Assembly: GCA_028281005.1 (NCBI GenBank)
Contig: JANQKS010000067.1
Coordinates: forward strand, 1 to 64,000
Reading direction: 5' to 3'
Length of the DNA stretch: 64,000 nt
From: Pseudomonadales bacterium
GTDB taxonomy: Bacteria; Pseudomonadota; Gammaproteobacteria; Pseudomonadales; Azotimanducaceae
Made by a program: the position numbers and the translations under genes
Shown: piece by piece, positions 26,199 through 35,493 of the stretch
Layout of the letters: every line of letters starts with the position of its first letter
Numbering within the stretch: position 1 is the first letter of the stretch
The notes under the pieces: model-generated
Database searches by the model: none
What the model saw: only the letters and a program-made list of their open reading frames with translations
Told to the model about the DNA's origin: nothing

Positions 26199-27143
26199 TT
26201 AAAACATAGCCACCGGGTTTACGGGAGAGCCGGTCGCACCCGGGATTTTCAACGCGGCAATGGTCAGCAGGAATCCCCAGCGCTGGTGTTTGGCGCAGGT
26301 AACCGCAAGATGTTCCGTATCAAGGTTATGCAGCAGCGTCATACCCATGCCGCATATACCCAGATAGTGCATGGGCAAAGGCCATTTCGGGCATTCCCAA
26401 TTTGGCTGTGGGTCATTCATATAGTCACTGCCCAATACCACCACGCCGCGTTCGTGAAAAAAGCGGATACACTCAGGATGTATGCCAGGCATCCCGCCCA
26501 CAACCGGATCGAACAAACCTTCCGCCGCGACTCGACGTTGCCTACCTTTGTGTACCAGCAACACATCCCCAGGCTCCACCACCACACCTTGGCGCGCCTC
26601 CGCTGCTTCAAGATCAGCGCGTGAAATACGGTAGTCGCCGGCAAGATATTCCACACCAAGTACCGCGGGTATATCGAGTAAAACGCCGCGGGTGACAATG
26701 CCGTCGAACATGGTCGATATATCGTTGCGCTGCGCACCCGTACTTTTGACGTCCGCAGCGGGAAAGCCGTTGTACATCTTGTGATCAACAAAGACATGAC
26801 ACAGCGCGTCGATGTGCGCACACGCTACCCCATGGTGTTGCACACCGATGTAATCCAACGCCACGGAAAGATCCGGCACACCCGGATAATCACAATCGTC
26901 TCCCGCCCGAATCATCCGATGCTCCGCCGGCCACATATTGTGCGGGCCTGGCTCCACCGGCCACGGGTTACCAACGCCAATTGCCTCGCCGGTGGTCACT
27001 AGGGCCGCGGCTTGGCGGCGCTTGTTTGCATCAATCAGGTTCAAGGCTCCAGCCTGATCTTCATCTCCCCAGCGCCCCCAGTTACAGACTTCACTCCACA
27101 ACTGATCACAGTAGGCCTGAGTGACTTGCGGCAAAGTGTCCAT
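26199..27143 (-). CDS. Cyclase/kynurenine formamidase-like metal hydrolase
   Basis: About 314 residues from the ATG at 27143, which follows GGGGAGGAAAT; the longer GTG/TTG-type extension to 27203 is unlikely. The metal-binding motif is GVACAHIDALCHVFVDHKMYN, a variant of the HxGTHxDxPxH signature of PF04199, with the second His and Asp kept and a Cys-His at the end. Other typical parts are GDVLLVHKG, a GIHPECIRFFHERGVVVLGSDYMNDP segment and LHNLDTEHLAV. Members hydrolyse formamides, lactones or isatin-like rings. It sits 28 bases after the LLM gene. The modified motif means substrate cannot be inferred. Confidence 0.82.
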   Translation of the reverse strand: MDTLPQVTQAYCDQLWSEVCNWGRWGDEDQAGALNLIDANKRRQAAALVTTGEAIGVGNPWPVEPGPHNMWPAEHRMIRAGDDCDYPGVPDLSVALDYIGVQHHGVACAHIDALCHVFVDHKMYNGFPAADVKSTGAQRNDISTMFDGIVTRGVLLDIPAVLGVEYLAGDYRISRADLEAAEARQGVVVEPGDVLLVHKGRQRRVAAEGLFDPVVGGMPGIHPECIRFFHERGVVVLGSDYMNDPQPNWECPKWPLPMHYLGICGMGMTLLHNLDTEHLAVTCAKHQRWGFLLTIAALKIPGATGSPVNPVAMF

Positions 27144-27171
27144 ATTTCCTCCCCTCGTGAATTCGGCCGGT

Positions 27172-28344
27172 TTAGGCGGCAAACTCTTGCAACAGCTCTG
27201 CACCGATACAATCTATTGTGGCAAGCACGTCCTGCTGCGGAATCTCCCCCATCTGAACCAGGCACATAAGGCGATCCACCCCCGTTTCGCGGTAACGGTT
27301 CATCTTGCGCCGGCAGGTCTCCAAATCACCGATGATGAAAGAATCGAGATGATTGAGGGTTTCGTAGATTTCTTCGTTGGAGATCTGCTCCCCCGCAAAC
27401 TCCCGCTTCATCAACGCCACCACTGGGTTTGGATCGCTGACATCCGTGGCATCCGGTGCTTCTGCTTCAGTCAGCGCGGCGGTGGACGGTGCCGAGCGCG
27501 GGTCGGTCTGGCCGCGAATATTGCGATAAAAGATTTCACGCGGCACTTGGAACACCTTGGGTGCGGAACTGACGTACCACAAGGCTGAGCGCGGCGCACC
27601 GCTGTCGATGGCTTGTTTGGTGGACTTGCGGGCATGTACAAAGGTGAACACCCCTGCTTGGTTATTGGGATGCGGCGTCTGTGTCGTGGCAATCGCTTCA
27701 CGATAGCCAGCCAACATCTCACCAAAGGTATCGATGGGCGCAAATAAGGTTGTGCCGAGCACACCAACACCAAGTTGCCCTGCCCGCTTAAAAGAATCCG
27801 GGCTGGAACAGGTATGCCACAGATTGGGATGGGGTTGTTGTACCACCTTGGGCTGCACCTCCCGGTCTTCGACTTGCCACGTATCACCGTTCCAGTTGAA
27901 GGGTGACTCCGTCCACGCGCGGGGTAACATTTTGGTGGCTTCTACCAGATGCGCCGCCGCTTGCGCTTCGGTGATTTGAAAGGTTTCCCACTCCTTGCCG
28001 CCCGATTTTGCCAAGCCCGCCTCAATGCGGCCGTTGGTCAGGTGATCCAGTGTGGCCACGCGCTCCGCCACACGCAAAGGGTGATTGATGCCGAATGGCA
28101 CAAGGATACCGGCGTGGCCAACCCGCAAGGTCGTGGTGGCGTTGGCAATGGCGTGTAACAACAGTTCCGGACAACTGCTGTAGCTGAAATCCGGCGTACA
28201 GTGGTGTTCTACTTGCCACCAGCAATCAAAACCGGCGCGCTCCGCATGTTGCGCCTGTTGCAGAGATTCCTCCAACAGAGTGGCGAAACCGCCGTTATCA
28301 TCGCAGTCCCGTTTTTGAATTTCAGAAAATATATCGAGCTTCAT
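27172..28344 (-). CDS. Luciferase-like (LLM) flavin-dependent monooxygenase
   Basis: A 390-residue TIM-barrel protein of the bacterial luciferase superfamily. Near the N-terminus it reads AERAGFDCWWQVEHHC, followed by TTTLRVGHAGILVPFGINHPLRVAERVATLDHLTNGR at about 70-106 and GLAKSGG. These are the flavin- and substrate-binding strands. It needs FMNH2 from a separate reductase. It heads an operon with the cyclase and tetR, and a palindromic TetR-type site lies 27 bases before its ATG. I infer it starts breakdown of the compound taken up by the TonB receptor. Substrate unknown. Confidence 0.88.
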   Translation of the reverse strand: MKLDIFSEIQKRDCDDNGGFATLLEESLQQAQHAERAGFDCWWQVEHHCTPDFSYSSCPELLLHAIANATTTLRVGHAGILVPFGINHPLRVAERVATLDHLTNGRIEAGLAKSGGKEWETFQITEAQAAAHLVEATKMLPRAWTESPFNWNGDTWQVEDREVQPKVVQQPHPNLWHTCSSPDSFKRAGQLGVGVLGTTLFAPIDTFGEMLAGYREAIATTQTPHPNNQAGVFTFVHARKSTKQAIDSGAPRSALWYVSSAPKVFQVPREIFYRNIRGQTDPRSAPSTAALTEAEAPDATDVSDPNPVVALMKREFAGEQISNEEIYETLNHLDSFIIGDLETCRRKMNRYRETGVDRLMCLVQMGEIPQQDVLATIDCIGAELLQEFAA

Positions 28345-28370
28345 TCCACCATCCGTTAGCCGATTTTATA

Positions 28371-28386
28371 TATAACGCTTGTTATA
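28371..28386. promoter_or_regulatory. TetR-type operator before LLM operon
   Basis: TATAAC-GCTT-GTTATA is a perfect 6+6 inverted repeat with the same spacing as the site at 25543. It lies within an AT-rich promoter-like region directly upstream of the LLM-cyclase-tetR unit, as expected for an autoregulated repressor. Confidence 0.7.
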
Positions 28387-28445
28387 ATATCGAAGTTAAC
28401 AGATTGGGCAATAGCTAAGGCTCAATCAAGCGTCAGACAGTGGTA

Positions 28446-30416
28446 CTAATCCCAACGCGCCTCTTCTTCGCGCCGTACAAACTGCACCATCTGCTGGTCC
28501 GCGGCGAGCAACTGTCGAATGCGCCAGGGTGCACCGCTGTCATCCAGTTCCACCACACCGACACCGCTGCCGTTGAGCACTCTGCGCCCGTGGGCCGTGC
28601 CTTCCGGTTTACGCGGAATGACGCGCATTTTGCGGCGTCGCGTAAACCAATTCAGCGGCGAACGCGGCGAATACAACCAGCGGTTCAAGTGATCAAAATT
28701 GCGCAACAAACCATCGGGGAATTCATTCTTTAAGCCACTTGAGCATATTTGCCAGATATCCGGGCCACCGCGAATGCCGCGCAACTCCACATCGTAAACA
28801 AAGGAGTAATGCACATCCCCGGACAGCACCACAAAGTGTTGCGGGGTTTTGCGGTGGCGAAAAACATTGAGAATACCGCTGGCTGTGCCTCGATGCCCCA
28901 GCCAATACTCCGAATCGACCAAGAGCGGTTTGCCGAAAAACGAAAACAGTGCTTGTACGGTTTCTATCAATTTGACACCAAACACGGGAGCAGCGGACAC
29001 CAACAGCACCCGGTCTAATCCGCGCATGCCCCGCTGCAGGTCGGTCAAAGCTTCCCAATCCAACAGCCCGGACGGCTTGCGTGGCGAAGATTCCGAGCGC
29101 CAGCGCCGCGTGCGGGTATCGAGCACAATCAGCGGCGGATCCGATTCCCAGCGAAAGTCCCACTGCTCCAAGCCTAGCAGGTGTTCGATGTAATCATCGT
29201 GTTGTTCCGTACCGGGTTCGTCAAGCACGGTCTGTAGGCTGCGGGTAGTTTTGTCGTCTAACAGCTCCGGCCGATTACCCCACGCTTGATTCACCAAATA
29301 GGCGATCAGCGCGTTGCCAATCACACGCATGGAAAACGGGTGTTCGTATGCCGCCTCCTCCCATTCCCGATTCAGATTCCAATCGTCGGTGATGTCGTGG
29401 TCGTCAAAAATCATCGCGGTCGGAACGTGCGCCAACAGGCGCCGCACGTGGCCGAGGTTGCCGGCAAACTGCGCCAGCACCGCTCGTTCCGCGTCAAACT
29501 TTTGTTGCTGCTTGGCGGTGAGTCCAGGCGGCGCTTGTATATCGAGAGATTGCCAGGGCGCAGGTGACCACACCAACAAATACATGGCCAATACTTCACC
29601 CAAAGTGATGAGATGGTTGTCGGCGGTAACCGTGGTGAAGACCGGCTTACGCACCCCACTGAACATGACGTTTAACACACCTTGGCGCGTCTCTGTCTTG
29701 GGCAGCAGGCTAGAACGCCGATAATGGGTAGGTTCCTCATACAGCCTGTCCGCCTCGGTAATTTGGTCTATCTGCGAGGCATTTAGCTGCTCGGACGGCA
29801 AACCCAGCTGAGCCAGCAAGGCGTGAATGGCGCTTAACATAGGCCCAGCCACATCATCGGCGTATATCTGATCACCGCTCATGACCAACACCGACGGCCA
29901 TTCCGGTAAATCAGACACATCAGACTCATCGTAGTCAGCCAAGATTTTCTGCAGCAGCGCATCCGCCGCCACCAGCCCATCCGGGCCTTTAAAATGCGGC
30001 TTGCGGCAAGAACCATGCAGTACGCTGTGGGTATGCGTGGCAATACGAAAACGCGGTGTGTCCTCACCGTCATAACACAGATCCGGCGCCCAAGCGTGAT
30101 GATCGAGCCAGGGACCATCCGCTTGATCTAGCGGTTGCAGCTCAATGGTATAGCTGATCCATTCACCAACCGGCAGAGCTTCGTTGGGCCGTACGGTCAA
30201 CAAGTGATAGTGCAGATGCGCGCCCGCGCTGAGTAAACGTAGGCCAGGGTCCCCCGGCTGCAGTGTTAACACCTGTGCGGAGGCACCGGCTGCCTCAAAA
30301 CTCACCCGCACGCGACACACGGCGGAACACGCCAACCAGAAGTTCACCTCATGAGCTTGGGTACGGCGCAGGATTGGCCCCGCCAAGACCAGGCTAAGAT
30401 CTGAAGTCTGTTTCAA
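28446..30416 (-). CDS. PhoD-like metallophosphatase family protein
   Basis: A 656-residue protein of the alkaline phosphatase D/PhoD-like family. Metal-site motifs are VMSGDQIYADDVAG at about 175-190, FDDHDITDDWN at about 340, and FVVLSGDVHYSFVYDVE at about 550. An N-terminal beta domain (residues 1-150) precedes them. No signal peptide is evident, unlike secreted PhoD, so it may be cytosolic. PhoD relatives cleave phosphodiesters or phosphomonoesters with Fe/Ca or similar metals. The start is a TTG that follows the TGA of the RND permease with no gap, so it is co-translated with a pump, an unusual pairing. Substrate unknown. Confidence 0.85.
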   Translation of the reverse strand: MKQTSDLSLVLAGPILRRTQAHEVNFWLACSAVCRVRVSFEAAGASAQVLTLQPGDPGLRLLSAGAHLHYHLLTVRPNEALPVGEWISYTIELQPLDQADGPWLDHHAWAPDLCYDGEDTPRFRIATHTHSVLHGSCRKPHFKGPDGLVAADALLQKILADYDESDVSDLPEWPSVLVMSGDQIYADDVAGPMLSAIHALLAQLGLPSEQLNASQIDQITEADRLYEEPTHYRRSSLLPKTETRQGVLNVMFSGVRKPVFTTVTADNHLITLGEVLAMYLLVWSPAPWQSLDIQAPPGLTAKQQQKFDAERAVLAQFAGNLGHVRRLLAHVPTAMIFDDHDITDDWNLNREWEEAAYEHPFSMRVIGNALIAYLVNQAWGNRPELLDDKTTRSLQTVLDEPGTEQHDDYIEHLLGLEQWDFRWESDPPLIVLDTRTRRWRSESSPRKPSGLLDWEALTDLQRGMRGLDRVLLVSAAPVFGVKLIETVQALFSFFGKPLLVDSEYWLGHRGTASGILNVFRHRKTPQHFVVLSGDVHYSFVYDVELRGIRGGPDIWQICSSGLKNEFPDGLLRNFDHLNRWLYSPRSPLNWFTRRRKMRVIPRKPEGTAHGRRVLNGSGVGVVELDDSGAPWRIRQLLAADQQMVQFVRREEEARWD

Positions 30417-33400
30417 TCACTTACCCCAGGCGGCAGCTCGGTCACCCCATGTGCGTTTGCGCCATTGCAGCACTAACGACAAAACAGAGGGTACAAAGGT
30501 GAGCGTCACCACCGTGGAGAACAACAAGCCAAACAACACGATGGCGCCGAGCCCGCGATAAAGTTCAGTGCCGGAGCCTGGGAAAAACACCAAGGGTGCT
30601 AAGCCAAACACCGTTGTCACCATGGACATGGTGATAGGCCGAATACGGCTGCGCACCGCCTCAATCACCGCCTCCTCAACTGATTCTGCTGAGTTGCGCA
30701 AATTGCGCAGCGTACGCTCGACGATAAGAATAGGGTTATTCACCACGGTGCCGATCAGCACCAAAAAGCCAAGCATGGTGATCAGATCAAAAGGCTGCAC
30801 AATTGGCGGCAGACCGAGACTACCCAACAATCCGCCGAAGGCGTTTAGCAACCACAAGCCGACAATGCCACCGCTGACGCCTATGGGAATGGCGGTCATG
30901 ATCAAAAGCGGATACCCCCAGTGGGAAAATACGGCAACCATCAGCAGATAGGCAATGGCGATGGCCACGACAAAATTGCCGCTGAGCGCGTTGCGCGTGG
31001 TTTCCAGGCGGTCTGACGCACCGCTGATGTCCATCTGCACGCTGGCGGGTATTTCGCCGTTGGCTTTCATGCCATACACAATTTCAGTTCGGACCCGTTC
31101 GATAGCGGTTTCCAGCGCCACTTCCCGCGGCGGCACAATGCTGAGTGTCACCGTACGTTCACCGTCTACGCGACGAATGGTTTCCGTATTGACCGTATCA
31201 TCGACGCGCGCCACGGCGGCCAACGGCACCACATTGCCGGTGTCTGTATACAGGCTGACCGTATCGATATCGCGCGGGTGCACTATGCGCCCAGAAGCCG
31301 CGTAAAGGTACATGTCGATTTTTTCATCTTCCATGAAAAATTCATCGACAAAGGCGCCGTCGGAGTAAGCCCATACCGTATAGCCGAGGTCCGCAGGGTC
31401 CACGCCCAGCTCAGCTGCCCGCTCCCAATCCGGCCGTACTTCAAGCAGCGGTTGACCCATGGTCAGATTGGAGGGATCGGGGCGTACTTGCGGGCTGTCG
31501 AACAGCGAGCGAGCTTTTTGGAAAGCGTCAAAGCTGGCGGCAAACAAGGTGGGCAAATCAGGCGCGCTGATGTCGACATTGATGCTACGGGTACCGCCGG
31601 AATTGCCGGAAAAAATACTTCCCCGCGTGGCAAACGCCAGCAAGCCGGGCATCTCACCAATTTCATCCGACACCGCGCGGACCAAATCGTCGGCATGAGC
31701 GCGGTCCGTGGCTTCAACTAAATAGAACACCCGCCCTGTGCTGACAAAACTGACGTTACTTTTAATGGCGGGTATATCTGTCTTGCCGGTATTGAACTGC
31801 GCAGGATCCGCACCAAAATGCGGGCTAAACACCGTGTCTATCTCATGATAAACATCACGCATGGTGTCGATGTTGTATCCGGGTGGGGAGAACATCATGC
31901 CAAACACTTTGGCTTCTTCCCCTTCGGGCAGGTATTCCGCTGCCGGCGTTAGAAACAAAATAATGAACATCGAGGTGCCCAGCGCACCCCCTACCACCGC
32001 TAAGCGCCGCGACACACTCTGCAACAGCCACTGCACCGCGGCGACGATGGCGGCCTGCGCCGCCTGCCCGCGCCGCGCCAGCCAACCCGGTTCAGTGCTT
32101 TGGCCCGCCACCTTTAACAAACGCCCGGATGCAGTTGGCACAAGTAAAGTCGCCACCAACAGCGACATAATGATGGATGAGGCAATGGCGATGGCAATGT
32201 CTGAATACAACTGCCCTGCTTCGTCCTGAATAAACACGATAGGTAGGAACACAAAAACCGTAGTTAATGTCGACGCCAGCACTGCGGGCCAAACTTCGGT
32301 CACCCCGTCGAGGGCAGCCCGCAAACGGGCCTTCCCCATGGCCAGATGCCGATAGATGTTCTCCAGCACAACAATGTTGTTGTCCAGCGTCATCCCGATG
32401 GCGAAGGCTATTCCCGCTAACGAGATGACATTGATGGTACGCCCAGTGAGCAGCAGGCCCAGAAAGGCAGCAATAGTGCAAATGGGAATACCCAAGGCGC
32501 CGATCATGGTGGCCGAGCCCGAGCGCAAAAAGGCAAACATGGTGAGAGTCGCCAGCACCGCACCGATCAGCAGGTTGCGCCACACGACTTGCACTGCCTC
32601 AACCACATACACCACATCGTCGGAGGTCAGCCGTAGAACCAGGCCGCGTTCAGCCAAGATACCTTGATTGAGTTCCTCAATCGCTTGCAGTACGCCATCT
32701 TTCACTTCTACGACGTTAGCGCCTATTTCTTTGCGCAAGCGCATGCCTATCATCGCTTCGCTGCGGGTGAACGCATAGTTGCGGATCTCGGCGTAGCTGC
32801 TTTCCACTTCCGCCACGTCTTTTAGTCGGATCAACGCATCGCCGCGCCGGTCGATGACCAGCTGTTCAATGTCTTGTAGGGTTTCGAACCTACCCACCGT
32901 ACGCAGCAAATAGCGCCGCTTACCGGCGTTTACGTCACCGCCGGAAACATCGCGGTTGCGGGTACGAATCGCATCACGCACATCAGTTAAACGCAGGTTG
33001 CGTTCAGCCAGCTTGTTCGGATCCACCAGAATGCGAATCTGGCGTTCGGCGCCACCGGTTACGCCGACATTCGAAACTCCCGGTACTTGCTCCAGGCGGG
33101 TGCGCACATAGTCTTCGACAAAATCTTGCTGGTTGCGGATGTCCACCTGTGCCGTATTGTCAGGAAGAGGCTGTACGGCGAAGAACATAAAGGGGTTGTC
33201 AGACACTGAGTTGGTGCTGATGCGCGGTTCATCCACGTTTTCAGGGTAGTTTGGTACCTGGGACAAGGCGTTGTTCACCAAGATCAACACTTCGTTGATG
33301 TCCACCCCAAGCGGGAACTCCAACTCAATTTCAGCCTGGGAGGTACTGGCCCGCGACGTAATGCGCTCAAGACCGGGAATACGTCTTAAGTACTCCTCTT

Positions 33401-33593
33401 GCTCAATGATGATTTCCTTTTCGATATCTTGTGGGGTGGCGCCGGGCCACCGCGTCTCGACGGTAAGCACCCTGGCTTCGATGTCCGGAATCATCTGTAC
33501 CGGCACCTGGAACACCGCCAGCACACCCATCAGGCAGAGAATGAGGATACCCACAGTGATAACCACCGGCCGAGCGATGGCTCCGGCAAACAT
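30417..33593 (-). CDS. RND efflux permease (HAE1-like)
   Basis: A 1058-residue inner-membrane pump with 12 TM segments and two large periplasmic loops. Typical RND start (ARPVVITVGILILCLMG), PGATPQDIEKEI, and the TM4 proton-relay region GMTLDNNIVVLENIYRH, which has Asp-Asn-Asn where AcrB has Asp-Asp; the Asp-Asn version is common in non-AcrB RND proteins. The TM10-11 region SMVTTVFGLAPLVFFPGSGTELYRG is present. It exports small molecules using proton import, with the adaptor gene upstream (ATG overlaps the adaptor TGA by one base). No TolC-like outer-membrane gene follows. Substrate not predictable. Confidence 0.93.
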   Translation of the reverse strand: MFAGAIARPVVITVGILILCLMGVLAVFQVPVQMIPDIEARVLTVETRWPGATPQDIEKEIIIEQEEYLRRIPGLERITSRASTSQAEIELEFPLGVDINEVLILVNNALSQVPNYPENVDEPRISTNSVSDNPFMFFAVQPLPDNTAQVDIRNQQDFVEDYVRTRLEQVPGVSNVGVTGGAERQIRILVDPNKLAERNLRLTDVRDAIRTRNRDVSGGDVNAGKRRYLLRTVGRFETLQDIEQLVIDRRGDALIRLKDVAEVESSYAEIRNYAFTRSEAMIGMRLRKEIGANVVEVKDGVLQAIEELNQGILAERGLVLRLTSDDVVYVVEAVQVVWRNLLIGAVLATLTMFAFLRSGSATMIGALGIPICTIAAFLGLLLTGRTINVISLAGIAFAIGMTLDNNIVVLENIYRHLAMGKARLRAALDGVTEVWPAVLASTLTTVFVFLPIVFIQDEAGQLYSDIAIAIASSIIMSLLVATLLVPTASGRLLKVAGQSTEPGWLARRGQAAQAAIVAAVQWLLQSVSRRLAVVGGALGTSMFIILFLTPAAEYLPEGEEAKVFGMMFSPPGYNIDTMRDVYHEIDTVFSPHFGADPAQFNTGKTDIPAIKSNVSFVSTGRVFYLVEATDRAHADDLVRAVSDEIGEMPGLLAFATRGSIFSGNSGGTRSINVDISAPDLPTLFAASFDAFQKARSLFDSPQVRPDPSNLTMGQPLLEVRPDWERAAELGVDPADLGYTVWAYSDGAFVDEFFMEDEKIDMYLYAASGRIVHPRDIDTVSLYTDTGNVVPLAAVARVDDTVNTETIRRVDGERTVTLSIVPPREVALETAIERVRTEIVYGMKANGEIPASVQMDISGASDRLETTRNALSGNFVVAIAIAYLLMVAVFSHWGYPLLIMTAIPIGVSGGIVGLWLLNAFGGLLGSLGLPPIVQPFDLITMLGFLVLIGTVVNNPILIVERTLRNLRNSAESVEEAVIEAVRSRIRPITMSMVTTVFGLAPLVFFPGSGTELYRGLGAIVLFGLLFSTVVTLTFVPSVLSLVLQWRKRTWGDRAAAWGK

Positions 33594-34729
33594 CAGTCCC
33601 CACCCACCATGTAGTCTTCGACCACGTACACCGCCTGCCCGGGCCGCAAGGATTCATTGCCACGCACCACAACACGGTCGCCGAGCTTAAGGTCAGCCTG
33701 CACAATCTCGGTATAGAAGGCATCACGCCGCCCCAATTCCACCGCCACCGATTGCACCGTGAGATCAGGTTCCCCGTCTTTCACCACCCACACCAGCACG
33801 CTGCCGTCGACCCTACGCACCAGCGCATCGTTTTGCACTGCCAATGCCAAACCTGCCTGGGACGCCAAGCCGAGCGCCACCCGGGCGGACATTCCCGGCA
33901 AAATCTGACCGTCGGAATTAGGCACTTCTAACCAAACAGGTATGGTGCGTGCGGCATTAACATCACGCGGAATAATGGCGCTCACATTGCTCTTCAGCTG
34001 CTTGCCCGGAAACGCCTCCAACCGCACACTGGCTTGTGTGCCGATGGTAATGGCGGAAATATTGGCCTGGGGCACCGCCACTTCAATGCGTACCGCCTGT
34101 GTGTCCACCAATTCCAACGCCGCGCTGCCGGTGTTTAACCACTGGCCCAGCTCTGCCATTTTGCGTGTTACCACTCCACCGAACGGTGCCGTCAGCAAAT
34201 GCCTCTCTAGATTTTCCTCTGCCGCGGCGAGTGCCGCCTGATTTTGGTCAACCACCGCTGCCGCCACCGCGGCGTTGGATTGCGCTGTTTCCAACGCGCT
34301 TTGCGGGATGTGCTCGTCCTTACGTAGGCGTTGCGCTTCAGCCAGGCGGCGCTCAGCTTCCACAAGCTCCGCTTGGGCCTGGGCCAACTGGGCTTGGCGG
34401 CGATCCACTTCGATGCGGGCAAGTTCATCATCCAGCTGCAGTAGTTTTTCGCCAGCTTGGGTGCGTGTGCCTTCGTCCACCCAAATGGCATCCACCACAC
34501 CACTCACTTGGGCGGACACCGCCGAGGTGCGCAGGGGCAATACAGAACCCACCAGCTGTACCGGCGCTTGCAACTCCACCTGAGTGACCTCCGACACCGC
34601 CACGGGTGTTTTTGCCGCGGCCAAAGAGGGTAGCAACACTAAAGCGCAGAACGAGCAGAGCGCGCGGCAAAAGACAAACCCGGCGGTCAGGCGCTCTAAC
34701 GGTCCTGACCAATGGGGGAGATATTTCAT
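33593..34729 (-). CDS. RND efflux periplasmic adaptor (MFP)
   Basis: A 378-residue membrane-fusion protein. A signal peptide ends near SLAAAKT. A lipoyl-like/barrel-sandwich half-motif (PLRTSAVSAQVSGVVDAIWVDEGTRTQAGEKLLQLD) is followed by a long coiled-coil hairpin rich in Ala/Gln/Glu (DRRQAQLAQAQAELVEAERR), then LTAPFGGVVTRKMAELGQWL, a beta-barrel domain and a C-terminal domain ending GDRVVVRGNESLRPGQAVYVVED. It bridges the downstream permease to an outer-membrane channel. First gene of a three-gene unit with the permease and the PhoD-like phosphatase. Confidence 0.92.
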   Translation of the reverse strand: MKYLPHWSGPLERLTAGFVFCRALCSFCALVLLPSLAAAKTPVAVSEVTQVELQAPVQLVGSVLPLRTSAVSAQVSGVVDAIWVDEGTRTQAGEKLLQLDDELARIEVDRRQAQLAQAQAELVEAERRLAEAQRLRKDEHIPQSALETAQSNAAVAAAVVDQNQAALAAAEENLERHLLTAPFGGVVTRKMAELGQWLNTGSAALELVDTQAVRIEVAVPQANISAITIGTQASVRLEAFPGKQLKSNVSAIIPRDVNAARTIPVWLEVPNSDGQILPGMSARVALGLASQAGLALAVQNDALVRRVDGSVLVWVVKDGEPDLTVQSVAVELGRRDAFYTEIVQADLKLGDRVVVRGNESLRPGQAVYVVEDYMVGGD

Positions 34730-34956
34730 GGTGTCGGGGATTACAGCTAAAGAACGAGATTAACTGTAGTGACGCATCAAGTCATCTTTGCGGACGCGCC
34801 GGTCTAACAACGTCAGTAGTCCTTGTATAGAGCCAAGCAGTTGAATAACGAACGCCCACTGACGCCAAATGCCAAGTTTTTGTCGCGATGGGCGACAGAT
34901 CCGCTCAAGTACTTCCGATACATTGTGTCCAAATTGGCAAACGAGCTCGGAAAAAA

Positions 34957-35493
34957 ATGGCGGCATGGGAGGCGTTAGACAGCATTCTTGAGGTAGGTAT
35001 CGCTATCGCTGGCTTTTCTGGCGTTGTCATCGCGTTCGGACGCAAAGAGTGGTCGTCGAGAGCCATGTTTTTACTACCGACGCTGCTGGACATCGCCTTC
35101 CTTACTGTTGTGCTTGCCTTTATCCCTCTAATTTTACTAACGACGTCCATCACCCAGCCCGTGGTTTGGCAAATCGCTTCGGCCGCCACCGCCACCTATG
35201 TTGCGGTGGTTATTCCCTATCGGACAGTGCGCATAAAGCAACTGTTTTTAGATCCCTCTCATCTGGGGCGGCGGCTGGGCCTGATAGTCAATATCTTGGT
35301 GTTTGGACTGTCGCTCATCAACGTGTTCTGGCTGCATACCAGTTGGCCGCATTTGACCTCACTGTTGCTGATGCTGTTACTAGCATTTGGGGTATTCAGC
35401 TTCCTGGTCACCGAACTGTGGACCAATTTAGCCAATGTTTCGGGCGGCGCAGTCAAACGGAGGCAGGATCAGGACAACTGGCTACGGCGATAA
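34957..35493 (+). CDS. Hypothetical multi-TM membrane protein
   Basis: About 178 residues from the ATG at 34957, chosen because the residues before it in the longer ORF (from 34888) are polar and no ribosome-binding site precedes 34888. Four hydrophobic segments are visible: ILEVGIAIAGFSGVVIAFG, DIAFLTVVLAFIPLILLT, IVNILVFGLSLINVFWL, and LTSLLLMLLLAFGVFSFLV. The tail KRRQDQDNWLRR is basic. No family recognised. Its 3' end overlaps the end of a convergent AraC gene by 25 bases. Confidence 0.65.
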   Translation: MAAWEALDSILEVGIAIAGFSGVVIAFGRKEWSSRAMFLLPTLLDIAFLTVVLAFIPLILLTTSITQPVVWQIASAATATYVAVVIPYRTVRIKQLFLDPSHLGRRLGLIVNILVFGLSLINVFWLHTSWPHLTSLLLMLLLAFGVFSFLVTELWTNLANVSGGAVKRRQDQDNWLRR

